A stretch of 64,000 bases of DNA. It comes from Phialophora verrucosa (taxonomy: Eukaryota; Ascomycota; Eurotiomycetes; Chaetothyriales; Herpotrichiellaceae). This document shows positions 53,677 through 64,000 of the stretch, piece after piece. The position numbers and the translations under genes were made by a program. The stretch lies in assembly GCA_002099365.1 (NCBI GenBank), contig MSED01000014.1:186001-250000 (forward strand). The letters run 5' to 3'. The notes under the pieces were generated by a model. It was not told the origin of the DNA and did not search any database. It saw nothing but the letters and a program-made list of their open reading frames with translations. Each line of letters opens with the position of its first letter. The first letter of the stretch is position 1.

Positions 53677-56418
53677 ATGGATATCGTTGCGTCGCCTACG
53701 TCCACGTCGGCGGAGGAAGCTGTCCGCTTTCCCATAAGCAACACTCCGCCCCGCGATTTGTTGCAATCACATGGAGATCCCGTCGGCGAAAGCACCAACA
53801 CGACCCCTCCATCCAAACTCCCGGCAGTCAAACACTTGTAAGATCCTCAATCATGAAAGGTGACGACCGCCTATCTCTCTGACGCCTTTGCAGGTCCAAC
53901 CCTGAATATAGTACGCCATCACGCCACCACCGGCGAACCCCGTCCTCTGCAAGGCAGGTAAAGGTAGATCTCATTCGAAGACCTTTCCGCACAGTGTTCT
54001 TATCAAACCTTTGCAGGAATCCCTCAATGCACGATCCGAATATGTCACCAGCAAAGACGACGGTGTTGCGGAGCATCGCATCAATCAATATGTCATCAAG
54101 CAAGAGATAGGCCGCGGGTCGTTCGGGGCAGTGCATTTGGCTATCGATCAGTATGGCAAAGAATACGTACGATGGTTGGGCACGGTTCTCGGAAATCCAG
54201 CTAATCTTCTTCGACATAGGCCGTCAAAGAGTTCTCCAAAGCCCGACTACGCAAACGAGCCCAGTCACACATCCTCAGGAAACCGCTCTCCCAGCGCCGC
54301 CGTGGGGCCCTACAGGGTTTCAACTCTCCGCTACACCGGGGGTTTGGCAACGACGGAGACTCAAAATCAAGTCCCATAGACCTCATCAAGGAAGAGATCG
54401 CTATCATGAAAAAACTGAATCACCCGAACCTGGTGTCGCTCATCGAAGTATTGGATGACCCGTCGGAAGATTCACTGTACATGGTTTTGGAGATGTGCAA
54501 GAAGGGCGTCGTTATGAAGGTCGGCCTGGAAGAAAGAGCGGATCCATACCCTGACCATGTTTGCAGATACTGGTTTCGAGACCTCATCCTGGGAATCGAG
54601 TATTTGCATGCCCAAGGTGTGGTACACCGTGATATAAAGCCCGACAACTGCTTGGTCACCGAAGACGATGTGCTCAAAGTGGTCGACTTTGGTGTTTCCG
54701 AAATGTTCTCCAAGGACTCGGAGATGCTTACTGCCAAATCTGCAGGGAGTCCAGCATTTCTCCCGCCCGAGCTTTGCGTTGCCCGTCATGGTGACGTCTC
54801 AGGACGTGCGGCGGACATCTGGTCGATGGGTGTGACGTTGTACTGTTTAAAATACGGCCGGATTCCATTCGAGAAGACCCAAATTTTCGAGCTCTACGAA
54901 GCGATAAAGACCGAAGATCCTGATTTAGGCGAAGAAGCAGATGAGGATTTCCGAGATTTGATGAAACGGATCCTCGAAAAAGACCCTCAGAAACGTATAA
55001 AGATGCGGGAGTTGAGGGTAACGCTTGTCCACTGGGGTTCTGGCAAATACTGACCGTTTTCAGCAACACCCCTGGGTTACGAAGAAGGGCGAGGACATGC
55101 TACTCTCCGAAGAAGAGAATACTTCTGATCTTGTTGAACCCCCCACGGAAGCTGAGATGAATGCAGCAATCACTGACAACATGAGAAATCTCATGACAGT
55201 CGTACGTCCCATGCCGCAGATCCCGAAATTGGTTTACTGAATGGTCTGTAGGTGAAAGCGGTCAACAAATTCAAGGCTCTGATTGGAAAAGATAAGTCCC
55301 GTGCAATAACGTCAATCCTGGGTGAGCAAGGAGGTGCACGCTTTTCTCAACCTCCCACAAACATGCCGAAAGAAGGCGCATCCCTCCCTCCGAAATCGCA
55401 CAGTTTCAATGTGTTTGGCCAGCAGCATTTAGAAGAGTCACCGATAATCGACAAGATGTCCGAGGACGTCAACAAATTAAAAGTACGCCCCATACCTACG
55501 CTAAGCATAGACGACACCACGAAGGCCGAAGAGCTCAACGAAGTCGGACCAGGGAAAGTTTTCCTGAGCCACACGAGTACTGCCACAGATGAGGCAATGT
55601 CAAGGATGGAGACCATCGCCGAGATTGAGCAGCTAGACCCGGATAAACTACCGCCTTTCCGATCACTCAAGCCCCACGCGTATACCACTGACGAGGCAGG
55701 AGGCCACAAGGGCCATGCCCACGATCCACTAGAAGACAAGTTGTACCTCTACATAGGCCCATCGACGTTTTCTGGCACCAGCAGTATGAGAGACGACGAC
55801 AGCACATTTGTCTCTTCTGGTGACGATGTGCCAATTGTCAGCGAAAGCCCGGGGGCGGCAGACGTGGACATCTACGAGACCGCCTACCGAGACGAAATCG
55901 AGCGGATAATGGCTCGGGCAAAAGAAGAGCAGAAGGAACCAAATGTTTACTTGACAAGACGTGTAGATGCCAAGTTAGTGGCGATCAGTGGGTTGGCAGG
56001 CAAATGGGCGGCTAAGGGCGAGGAAGCCAAAAATCAACTCAAGGATTATACTCAGTTTTCCGCCCGAAAAGCACGAGTAACCGAGGTCAGCCGCGCACTT
56101 CGACAAGCCGCCAGAGAGGAGTACGAACGAAGAAGACAAGAACATCGGGAATGGATTGCAGCCGAAAAAGCAGAAAGGGCCAGAGCAAAAGAGGAGGAAG
56201 CCTCCAAGCCAACCACCGCTGTGTCAACTCCAACGCCGGGAGCTGGGAGCGACGTAGAAGAGCTCCCGACTGGTAGTCCACAATCGCCCAGCAGGCACTC
56301 CGCCATGTGGAAAGGTAAGGCAGTAGATGCTGGACGACAAGCGCGATCCTCTTTGATGGGCCTTGTGGATATGGTGAAGAGCAAAAGTCGGACACGATCG
56401 AAAGATGAAGCGGGCTGA
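53677..56418 (+). CDS. CaMKK-type serine/threonine kinase (Ssp1/CmkC-like)
   Basis: Six exons: 53677-53837, 53894-53957, 54017-54166, 54220-55017, 55064-55201 and 55252-56418, 825 aa. The kinase domain spans about residues 98-400. It has Gly loop EIGRGSFGAV, catalytic Lys in AVKEF (128), HRDIKPDN near 261, VDFGVS near 280, and activation loop AKSAGSPAFLPPEL. A long Arg/Pro/Ser insert follows the catalytic Lys (SKARLRKRAQ...PLHRGFGNDG), as the RP insert does in CaMK kinases. A 390-residue acidic then coiled Glu/Arg-rich tail follows. Relatives (fission yeast Ssp1, Aspergillus CmkC) phosphorylate CaMK and AMPK-type kinases. A calmodulin site is not evident by eye. Confidence 0.88.
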
Positions 56419-57667
56419 TTCTGGAGATGATGCCGTGGGTTGCAACGTGCACTTCTTGCAAAGCATCTGGATTGCGGGGAAAGCTGGGCTTCCCTTGGCT
56501 TCGACGGTACAGTATATTTAGCTGCGATTGCAATCAGCACCAGAGATAGGCAGCGATGGTCGCGCCTAAAATCTGCAGGTCATGGAACTTCGTTTCATCC
56601 GCCGTTATGCCGCCCAACCTGCGCCGCCCAACCACGAGAGGGATGACGGTCTTGCATTGAGCATTTTGTCTTGGATGATGGCCCGTTTCAGCCGCGGACT
56701 CCATGGACAGCTGGATTCATAGATTTAGGCAGCGTTGGATATATGGCTAGACAGGCGGGATCGCGGGCTTTACGGGTGCAGAAGGAGTCAAATTCTTAGG
56801 ACCGATGTCCAGCAGTCGGACAGCTCACCAAACGGCCCATATGGAGTAATCGAGGGAACAGACACATGACAATGATGACTGGGGAGTGTGACGGCGATGG
56901 CACCAGGGCGAGCGGCCAGCGCTGCCAGCGGTCTTTGTCTTTGGGAGAGCGGATGTCGGAGGGTTTGGGGCTTGGCATGGGCCGGATAAGCTGCAGGGCT
57001 TCAGGAATCATCTTCAGCCTTTTCTATCCCTTCCCTTCATATCAGGTCACATCCTCATCTCGAGGTCGCTTCACGCCTCCTCCATCTTGATTTGCGCTTT
57101 TCATTTATTTGCATCGTCGGATCCGATTTGGCTCTCAGGCCGTGCGCAGGAGTGGTCGGTCCTGGAATCCGTTTATTGGCCACATATCGTGCCTCTGCGC
57201 GCGGACATGAAGGCACGGCGCCACCAGTCTGTCTCGCTATTTCGAAGGTCCATCATTCACAGCTGCCCGGTCGCTCTTGCTTCAAGACATCGCTCCCGGC
57301 CGCTGCAGATTCATCTGCTGTCATTCACTACTTTAAATTCTCCGCATCTTGGAATCTTGTGGCGGCTGATATAAGTGCCCCTCGTTGGTCGTCGGTAGCC
57401 GTCAAGCTGCGTCGTCGTTCGATACAAAGTCACTTTCCAGTCAACCAAATTCTCGATAATCACCCAGACGCCATCAAAACGCTGCCCGCACTCATCGAAC
57501 ATCTTTTCCGAGGAAATTCTGCCGGAGTGTCACTTTGCTTGAGCTTGATGGTTGACTGCCACGTCTCAGTCAGATGCACCCGAAGTTGGTGAAATCTCTG
57601 CACACTCTCAACCCTGCCCTCATTCTAGAGTCAAAACATCTCCTTGCCCTTTCAAATCGTCTGAATC
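56419..57667. other. Intergenic, SET2 promoter side
   Basis: About 1.25 kb. Short frames only. The 3' half should hold the SET2 promoter and leader. No repeat or RNA gene is seen. Confidence 0.45.
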
Positions 57668-60600
57668 ATGGTGGACATGGGCCAGAAAAGCAGAGACTCG
57701 TCCACGGCGCCATCTGCAAATGATGGGGCGGAGGTCAAGCTCGAAGAGTCGGTGGACGGTGAGCTTGCCCACGAGCTCAGCACTGCCCGCGTAGCCACCA
57801 TCAAGCATGAGGAGTCGATCAGCCCCTCGGCCTCACCTTCACTCAAACCCACCCGATTAAAATCGTCGCGCTCATCTTCTGCATCAACACCGTCAAATCG
57901 ACCTCTCGATGCGGATCGGGACACGTCGACTGCCAAGAAAGAGCCCAACGAGGCAAATGGTCACCTCTCGACCTCCACCTCGCCCATCAAGCCGGAACCC
58001 AAAGCACCCACAAAGCCCGCCAAAGGCTCCCGCGCCGCCTCTAAGCTCCCACCCCGTGTTGCTCCCATCTTCGACCATCTCCCGGATGCGACAAGCGAAG
58101 CCACCTCTACATTTACCGTCATTGATGCTTGCACTTACCAAAATAAATACCTCGGCTTCAGCGAACATGCTCTCGACTGCGACTGCAGCGAAGAATGGGG
58201 TGAGTCTGCGCTGTCTAACCGCGCACGATCCCTCGCGCTGACCGTCATGTCTAGATACGACCACCCAGCAGAATCTCGCCTGCGGCGACGACTCCGACTG
58301 CATCAATCGAGCTTGTAAAATGGAATGTGCCAATGACTGTAGCTGCGGAACCTCGTGCCAGAATCAACGATTTCTTCGGCGCCTGTACGCTGATGTATCA
58401 GTCATCAAAACTGAAAAGAAAGGCTACGGTCTACGTGTCAATGTCGACCTGCGGCCGCATGATTTCATCTTCGAATACATCGGCGAGACCATCCCGGAAG
58501 CCACTTTTCGCAAACGGATGAGACAGTATGATGATGAGGGAATCAAGCATTTCTACTTCATGTCCCTGAGCAAGGGTGAGTTCATCGACGCCACCAGGAA
58601 AGGAAACCTTGGTCGCTTCTGCAATCACTCTTGCAACCCCAATTGCTATGTCGACAAGTGGGTGGTGGGCGACAAGCTTCGTATGGGCATTTTTGCGGAG
58701 CGTTATATCAAAGCTGGCGAGGAACTCGTCTTCAATTATAATGTTGATCGATATGGCGCCAACCCACAGCCGTGCTACTGTGGCGAATCAAACTGTACAG
58801 GCTTCATTGGAGGCAAGACGCAGACCGAACGGGCCACCAAGCTGTCCGCGGCGACGATGGAGGCCTTGGGTATCGACGAAGATGAAGCCTGGGATACCGT
58901 TGTCGCCAAACGGCCGAAGAAGAAGAAGACTGCCGAAGATGATGAGGATTACGTCGACAGTCTTGAAGCCAAATCTCTTGATGCTGAGGGCGTGACCAAG
59001 GTCATGGCCGCACTCATGCAGTGTAAAGAGAAATGGATCGCCGTCAAACTCTTGCAGCGTATACAACGCTGTAATGACGACCAAGCATGGCATCGGGTTG
59101 TTAGGTTTCACGGCTACCAGATCCTCAACTCGCAATTGTCAGCATGGCGTGACGATGAGAATATCATCCTCCAGATCCTTGACATCCTTGACCGGTTGCC
59201 GCGGTTGACGAGAAACAAGATTGTCGATGCAAAGATAGATAAGACGCTGCAGTCTTTGATCAACCACGAAGACGACAGGGTCGCAACTCAATCGTCAGCA
59301 TTATTTGATGCCTGGTCACAGCTCGAGCTGGCCTACCGAATACCACGGAAGAAGAAGGAAGATGTGGCAGCGTCTGTAAAGACAGAGCCAACACCCTTTG
59401 AGCGACGCGAATCTGCTCAGCAAAGGAAACGCTCAAGGTCTCGATCAAAGTCTCCTCCAAGAGGTCCGGCCTCACTCCATCCGCCGGCCGGTCCTCGCTC
59501 TCTGCAGAGACCTGGAGCAAACTTCTTCTCACGTCCTCCTATGCCCTTTCATCGTGGCCCCCCACCGCTACCCCGAGGCTGGTTTGCCGCCCAGGACAAA
59601 GGCAGAACATATTTCTATTCTGCATCGGGACAGACGACGTGGACCAGACCTTCAAAACCAGCAGATGACCCTCTTCCGCCACCTAAGCAGCCATCGGAAC
59701 AAGATGTACTCAAAAGCATCATCGATAACATTGTCACATCTCGCGGCAAAGATACCAAGAACTCCACACCCGACACGCCGGAGCCTAGCAAGGTAAAGAA
59801 GGAAGAAAAGTGGAAATCCTACGACGAGGAAAAGCAGAAGAAGCTGTATGAGAACACGGTAAACAATGCCTCGTCCTTTAGACATAAAGGTAGTCGTGAC
59901 TAACACACTCTAGCTCTTCCCTCACATATCGCATGTCATGAACAAGTACAAGCACAAGATACCTCGAGAGGACCTGAAGCGTTTCGCAAAAGAAATAGCC
60001 AAAAAACTCGTCGCGTCGGACTACAAGGCCGGTCGGGTGAAAGACCCCACGAAGATCGAGGACCGGCAGGTAAAGAAGGTTAAGGAGTTCTGCAAGCAGT
60101 TTTTCGAGAAGGCATACCAGAAACACAAGAAACACGAGGCAGAAAAAGCCACGAGGGAGAAGGGAAAAAAGCCGAAGCTGGATGATGAGACAGCGGCTGC
60201 CTCGCCCCCCGCAGCAGACGAGGATGAAGACATCAAGATGTCGGACAATGAACTTGACGACACGCCCAGTGTCAATTCGCCATCCGAGGCCAACGGCACC
60301 GGCACGCTGAAGCGGAAACGCAGTGCCCAAGAAGATCTCCCCCCGGCGGCCGACGACGGTGAGCGAGAGCCTACAGGCTCACCAGGCAAGCGCCAGAACA
60401 TGGAACTCGACACACCCCCTCCCCCACCGCCACCACCTGCACCACCAGTTGAAACTCCGCCAGCGAGTACACCACGTGAGAGTGGAGACGTCGACATGGA
60501 GACCGATATCTACGCCGATACGAACTTTAAGGGAAAGAGTATGGCAGATGTTTTGGCTCAAGCGCAGGCCGAAGATGACGAGGCAGCAGACGATGCTGGC

Positions 60601-60702
60601 GACGTGGTGATGAAGAATGGCAATGTGCTGGAGACAGAAGGCGAGACGAGAAACCCGATGGTGGAGGATCAGCCTGTCGACCAGACCAGGAGCGATCAAT
60701 GA
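57668..60702 (+). CDS. SET2: Histone H3K36 methyltransferase SET2
   Basis: Three exons: 57668-58199, 58255-59858 and 59914-60702, 974 aa. Donors are GTGAGT and GTAAAC. An approximately 145-residue disordered N-terminus is followed by AWS (about 150-212, Cys-rich, CDCSEEW to CSCGTSCQN). The SET domain (about 215-345) includes KGYGLRV, GRFCNHSCNPNC and ELVFNYNVDRYG. Post-SET (PCYCGESNCTGFIGG) and a WW domain (about 614-646, LPRGWFAAQDKGRTYFYS) follow. A C-terminal SRI domain begins LFPHISHVMNKYKHK and continues with SDYKAGRVKDP. A Pro-rich acidic tail ends the protein. Set2 rides on Ser2/5-phosphorylated RNA polymerase II through SRI and methylates H3K36 over gene bodies. Confidence 0.96.
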
Positions 60703-61750
60703 CACTAGCAGCGCGATGCATCTAGAGCTTCACGCTGTGAACCTGCTAGCCTACCCTGGGAAGCCGGAGCAGTTTTGGACCGATATCTTGGCCATTTTGG
60801 GTAGATCAGGGCACCAGGGAAGGGATATGAAGCTCGGTGAGACCAAGCTGGAACCGGACTTGGTGGGAGCGTCTCGGATCTCGACCTATTCCTCGGGAGT
60901 ACGAGTACTCGTATCGCCTGCGCGTGCAGGTGCTACGATGAGGCCCAGAAGCGCACGACAGGGAGATGGGAGCGTTTGGGCTCGGGAGCCGAGCCTTGGA
61001 TCGGCGCTTGCATAAAGTCCAGCTATTGGCATTTAGTTCGTTGTATCGATACGCAGGAGCTACTGTATCAGGGACCGCTGGATTCGTGACGATCTTAGGA
61101 GGTCAGATCAGGACGAAAAGAAATGGGCAGAGCTGTGGGCGCAGAGAGCATGAAACAGGAAATTTTGAGATCGAGGGTTCACAATCGAATGCCGAAGCTT
61201 TACACACACCCCTCCCGTTTGGAAAGGTCTGAAAGGTGCAGGGAAAGCTGCCTCGGGGATCGATCTCGTCATTATTCAGACTGCACGCTGCATTATGCAG
61301 GCTTGCTCTACGACCCGATGCCTTCCTTGGACACTCTTCAGACACGATCCTGGTGATAAAGACGAGAGACAGGATTTGCCGAGGTCAATATCGAGCGGTG
61401 CCTCCGCTGGGAGGATTCTGAAGAACATGGCTGAATCCCCTCTGTGCTTACACCATCACTGCTCCTTCTGGCCATTCCTTCTTGCCAGCCCCGGCCGCAT
61501 CCCCGTCATAGCACTTGCGCCGCTTGTTCTAGCAAACTTTTGGCAGATCATCCAGCTCATCCCCGGGCGCGGAACTCGGTGGAGAACACTTGGAGACGCT
61601 ATGGGGGTGTGAAGACAGTAAGAGAAGCGACATCTGTCGTCGGGGGAGAAGGCGCGGTGCGTTCCGGCGCGGGACCGTCGTGCCAAATCGTGGATCAATG
61701 ATTGTTTTCGTCGAGCATGAGTGCCTGGATGAAAAGCCATGTCCGATTGC
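60703..61750. other. Intergenic between convergent SET2 and TIF6
   Basis: About 1.05 kb of convergent 3' flanks with short frames only. A GAGTACGAGTACTC-like run occurs near 60896-60912. Nothing further is seen. Confidence 0.5.
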
Positions 61751-62678
61751 TCAGTAGAAGCTCTCGACGATGCTCTCCTTGTTGGCATTCATCCTAGCGT
61801 CCAGGCCACCTGGTCCGCCCTCCCCAAGCCTAAAGACACTCTCAATGACACTCAACTCGGTCGCCGTGGTGTCCATGCCCGTGACTGCAAGCCAGTCATT
61901 CACCACCATGCCCGCACCCACGACGGGACTTCCGCGATTGACGCTGCCGGCCACAAGGGGGACTTGTAACAGAGAGGACAATTCGTCTTGGTCTTGGATG
62001 GAGGTCTTTGGGTGCACGATGCCGCCTTGGTTTGAGAGAGACATGTATGAGCCAGTGAGGACGTTGCCGGCGATGGTCTGGCGGAAGACTTCGACGCCCA
62101 GGGTGTCTGCGATGATTTCTTCGGTTTCGCGCTCGAGGTCCGGGTGAACTAGGGCAACGTGGTCGTCTGCGCAGATCGTCAGTTAGTCGCGCGTCTATAA
62201 AGTGAAGTTTTTGTCCCTGTGCGAGCGAAAAGAAAGAAATGAGGGAAAGGTGTGCACATACTGCAACAAACCACGTTCCCTAGTGCCGACAACCGCTCCT
62301 CAATCCTCTCCACCTTGACTTTGTCCGGCAGTGTGTTTCTTAGGTGTTGTAGCTCTTGGTCGGTCGTCGAGGTAGGAACCAGCAGACCGTTCTTGTTCCC
62401 AGACGTTAAGCGGCCGACGATCCGGGTGCCGGAAATGGTACATCTTGCGATAGGGATCAGGTCTGCGAGTTCGGATTCGAAGATGGAGTAGAAATTCTCG
62501 GAGGCGCCAATGGCGACGAGGCAGTATGAGTTTGTGAGATTGGCGAAGACGCCCACCTCGTTGGAGTTTTCAAACTACATGATACACGCACGTCAGCGTT
62601 CTGTCCTGTCCTTGTCTGGTCTTGACGCCCAGAAGTAGTAGGTGACTTGCGCGCGCGTACCTGTGCTCTGACTGCCAT
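61751..62678 (-). CDS. TIF6: Eukaryotic translation initiation factor 6 (ribosome anti-association)
   Basis: Three exons on the minus strand: 62678-62661 (18 nt), 62574-62262 and 62166-61751, 248 aa. Donors are GTACGC and GTATGT. The joins give MAVRAQFENSNEVGVFANLT and LGNVVCCNDHVALVHPDLER. The sequence carries eIF6 hallmarks throughout (GNKNGLLVP, RIEERLSALGN, GNVLTGSYMSLSNQGG, VAGSVNRGSPVVGAGMVVND). The pentein-fold length of about 245 aa is exact. The protein binds the 60S subunit, is needed for its biogenesis and blocks premature joining to 40S. Confidence 0.97.
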
Positions 62679-63428
62679 GGTTGCCCGGGCGATGTAATGG
62701 TTCTGCTACGTCGATTTGTTTTATGTGGTTGGCCAGTGAAAGGAGCGCGAGCGAGGATGAGTGCGTGGGAGCAAAGCGGGGTGGGAATGTCACTGGTTGA
62801 TTATTTGCGTGTGTGCGCGGTACAACGAAGGCGGTGACCTTCAAGCGGCAGTCCAGTCGTGGATCTTCCAAGCTCTTATATCTGTCGCTGTGAGCGGTGT
62901 TCGCCAGGCGTTGACGAAAGCGCAAGAAGACAGGGTGTGAATCATTCTGCACGGGCTCAATCCCCAGATAGTCTGGTTGTAATCGGGCAGGCGACTTTTG
63001 TGGCAAGCCCAGCCCGTCCATCCAATCAATGACGACAATTGCCTGGTTCGTCCGCCGCCACAGAAACTGAAGAGTCATCGCTCTGCCTCTTCTTCCACTT
63101 ACTACATTTGTCTCCTGCTAAAAACGACCACTCATGCCTGCTTCACCACTATGACTCCTTCTTAGACACTTGTGAGGTATTAGCGGGCGGGCGAGCACAT
63201 AGTGGGCGTCTTTCACGATGTTGATGTCATGGGACGGAAGGCCTCTGAAATGGGTTTCATTTTCAGACTGCGCCGGAAAATATACGGCTGGCACAATGCC
63301 CTCCCCACGGCGCACCCATGCTTCTATGTCCAGGTTCTCCCCGAACTTTTCGAATCGTCTACTCCCGAACATCTCCTTGCAAAGCAGAAGATCTGTTTTG
63401 AGAACCTCGCGCCGGCCTAGCCTAGCTT
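62679..63428. other. TIF6 promoter and flank of the truncated Cys-rich gene
   Basis: 750 bp. A 63-codon plus-strand frame from ATG 63229 has fair codon bias but no leader, splice partner or known motif. No firm gene is called. Confidence 0.35.
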
Positions 63429-64000
63429 TCACAGACACAGCTGCAAACCAAGGATTGCGTCGTCATAGCAAGCCCTCATGGCCTGCTCGTCGTCGTTCCA
63501 GACCTGGTATGCCTGGTTGCAGGAGACGTCGTTCTTGTCGCACCAAGCGTCGAAGCAGCGATTCAAGGTCTTGCCGGGATCTTTGGCGTCAACGGAATGC
63601 AGCATGAAGCCCTCGCCGACGAAAGGAGTCCCGGCGACATTGCTGACGTCGAAGTAGACCTTCCCTTGGCCCTGCTCCCATGTCCACTCCAACTGGGTTA
63701 CCAGGATCGGAGACGCGTCTGGATCTCTGGTGCACCTGCGAACTTCTGTTAGCTCGTCATAAGGTCGGTATTAGGGGAGAAGATGGAGTCACATGATGGT
63801 CATGCCGGTGCCCGATGGGTGATCCTCGAACTTGACCGTGATGTTATGGCTCGGCTCTAACTTGTCCCAATGGACTCCTTTGCACTGGCCCGGAGGGGTT
63901 CCGGGAGCGCATCCCTCGACAGTACAACAGTAGACGTCGAAGTCTTTGCACCACTGCCAGACGTTGGCGGTGCCGTACGCGTCTGTGGCCTTGAAGAAAG
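63429..64000 (-). CDS. Cys-rich, probably secreted protein of unknown function (5' part outside the window)
   Basis: The 3' two exons of a minus-strand gene: 64000-63793 (incomplete) and 63735-63429, with a 57-nt intron (donor GTGACT, acceptor CAG). At least 171 residues are visible. About eleven Cys residues (for example WCKDFDVYCC, CFDAWCDKNDVSC, ILGLQLCL at the end) and an Asn-glycosylation sequon (HNIT) suggest an extracellular disulfide-bonded protein. Repeated aromatic and Gly-rich beta-strand-like pieces occur (QLEWTWEQGQGKVYFDVSNV). The signal peptide, if any, lies beyond the edge. I do not recognise the family. Confidence 0.7.

Noticed and set aside
63229..63420. 63-codon plus-strand frame with fair codon bias
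   Set aside because: It has no leader, splice partner or homology signal that I can see, and competing frames overlap on the minus strand.

Overview
The window looks like nuclear DNA of a filamentous ascomycete (Pezizomycotina). Genes are compact, introns are about 48-83 nt with GT..AG ends and CTGAC/CTAAC-like branch sites, and the proteins (Fun30, Yth1, Los1, Set2, Bet5, Tif6, Rpl29, a fungal LCCL membrane protein, a DUF3602 protein) have the fungal forms. I cannot name the species or class from sequence alone. There are no plasmid, phage, CRISPR or rRNA features, and I found no convincing tRNA. Exon joins were read by eye from frame, splice signals and family conservation.

Layout: 1-130 is the 3' end of an unknown gene. 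1.2-4.8 kb is a Fun30/SMARCAD1 remodeller. 4.8-8.7 kb has no intact recognisable gene but holds a coding-like stretch of unknown family (5.9-6.6 kb). 8.7-10.4 kb is an AAAP amino-acid permease of very high GC3. 11.7-14.2 kb is a divergent pair, a CBS-domain protein and the mitochondrial phosphate carrier. 15.0-15.4 kb is a small DUF3602 protein. 16.2-17.6 kb is a BAH-PHD chromatin reader. 18.8-20.7 kb is a DHA2 drug transporter. 21.8-24.3 kb is a divergent pair, YTH1 and S-formylglutathione hydrolase. 24.6-25.8 kb holds two small proteins of unknown function. 27.1-31.2 kb, minus strand, is an LCCL membrane protein and a DHA1 transporter. 32.5-34.2 kb is mitochondrial D-lactate dehydrogenase, divergent from the DHA1 gene. 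34.8-35.2 kb is a broken AAA ATPase. 36.6-39.8 kb is exportin-T (LOS1) and 40.1-40.5 kb is RPL29. 40.5-47.6 kb is a 7 kb gene desert. 47.6-49.3 kb is a seven-helix receptor-like protein. 52.6-56.4 kb is a divergent pair, BET5 and a CaMKK-type kinase. 57.7-60.7 kb is SET2, 61.8-62.7 kb is TIF6, and 63.4-64.0 kb is a truncated Cys-rich protein.

Most genes are housekeeping and do not form one pathway. Two functional themes recur: chromatin (Fun30, BAH-PHD, Set2) and RNA/translation (Yth1, Los1, Rpl29, Tif6). No biosynthetic cluster or defence island is evident. The most useful leads are the AAA pseudogene, a tandem triple GATA site, a palindrome beside a TATA box upstream of a microprotein gene, the gene desert with recurrent TACTCCGT motifs, and the unidentified coding stretch at 5.9-6.6 kb.
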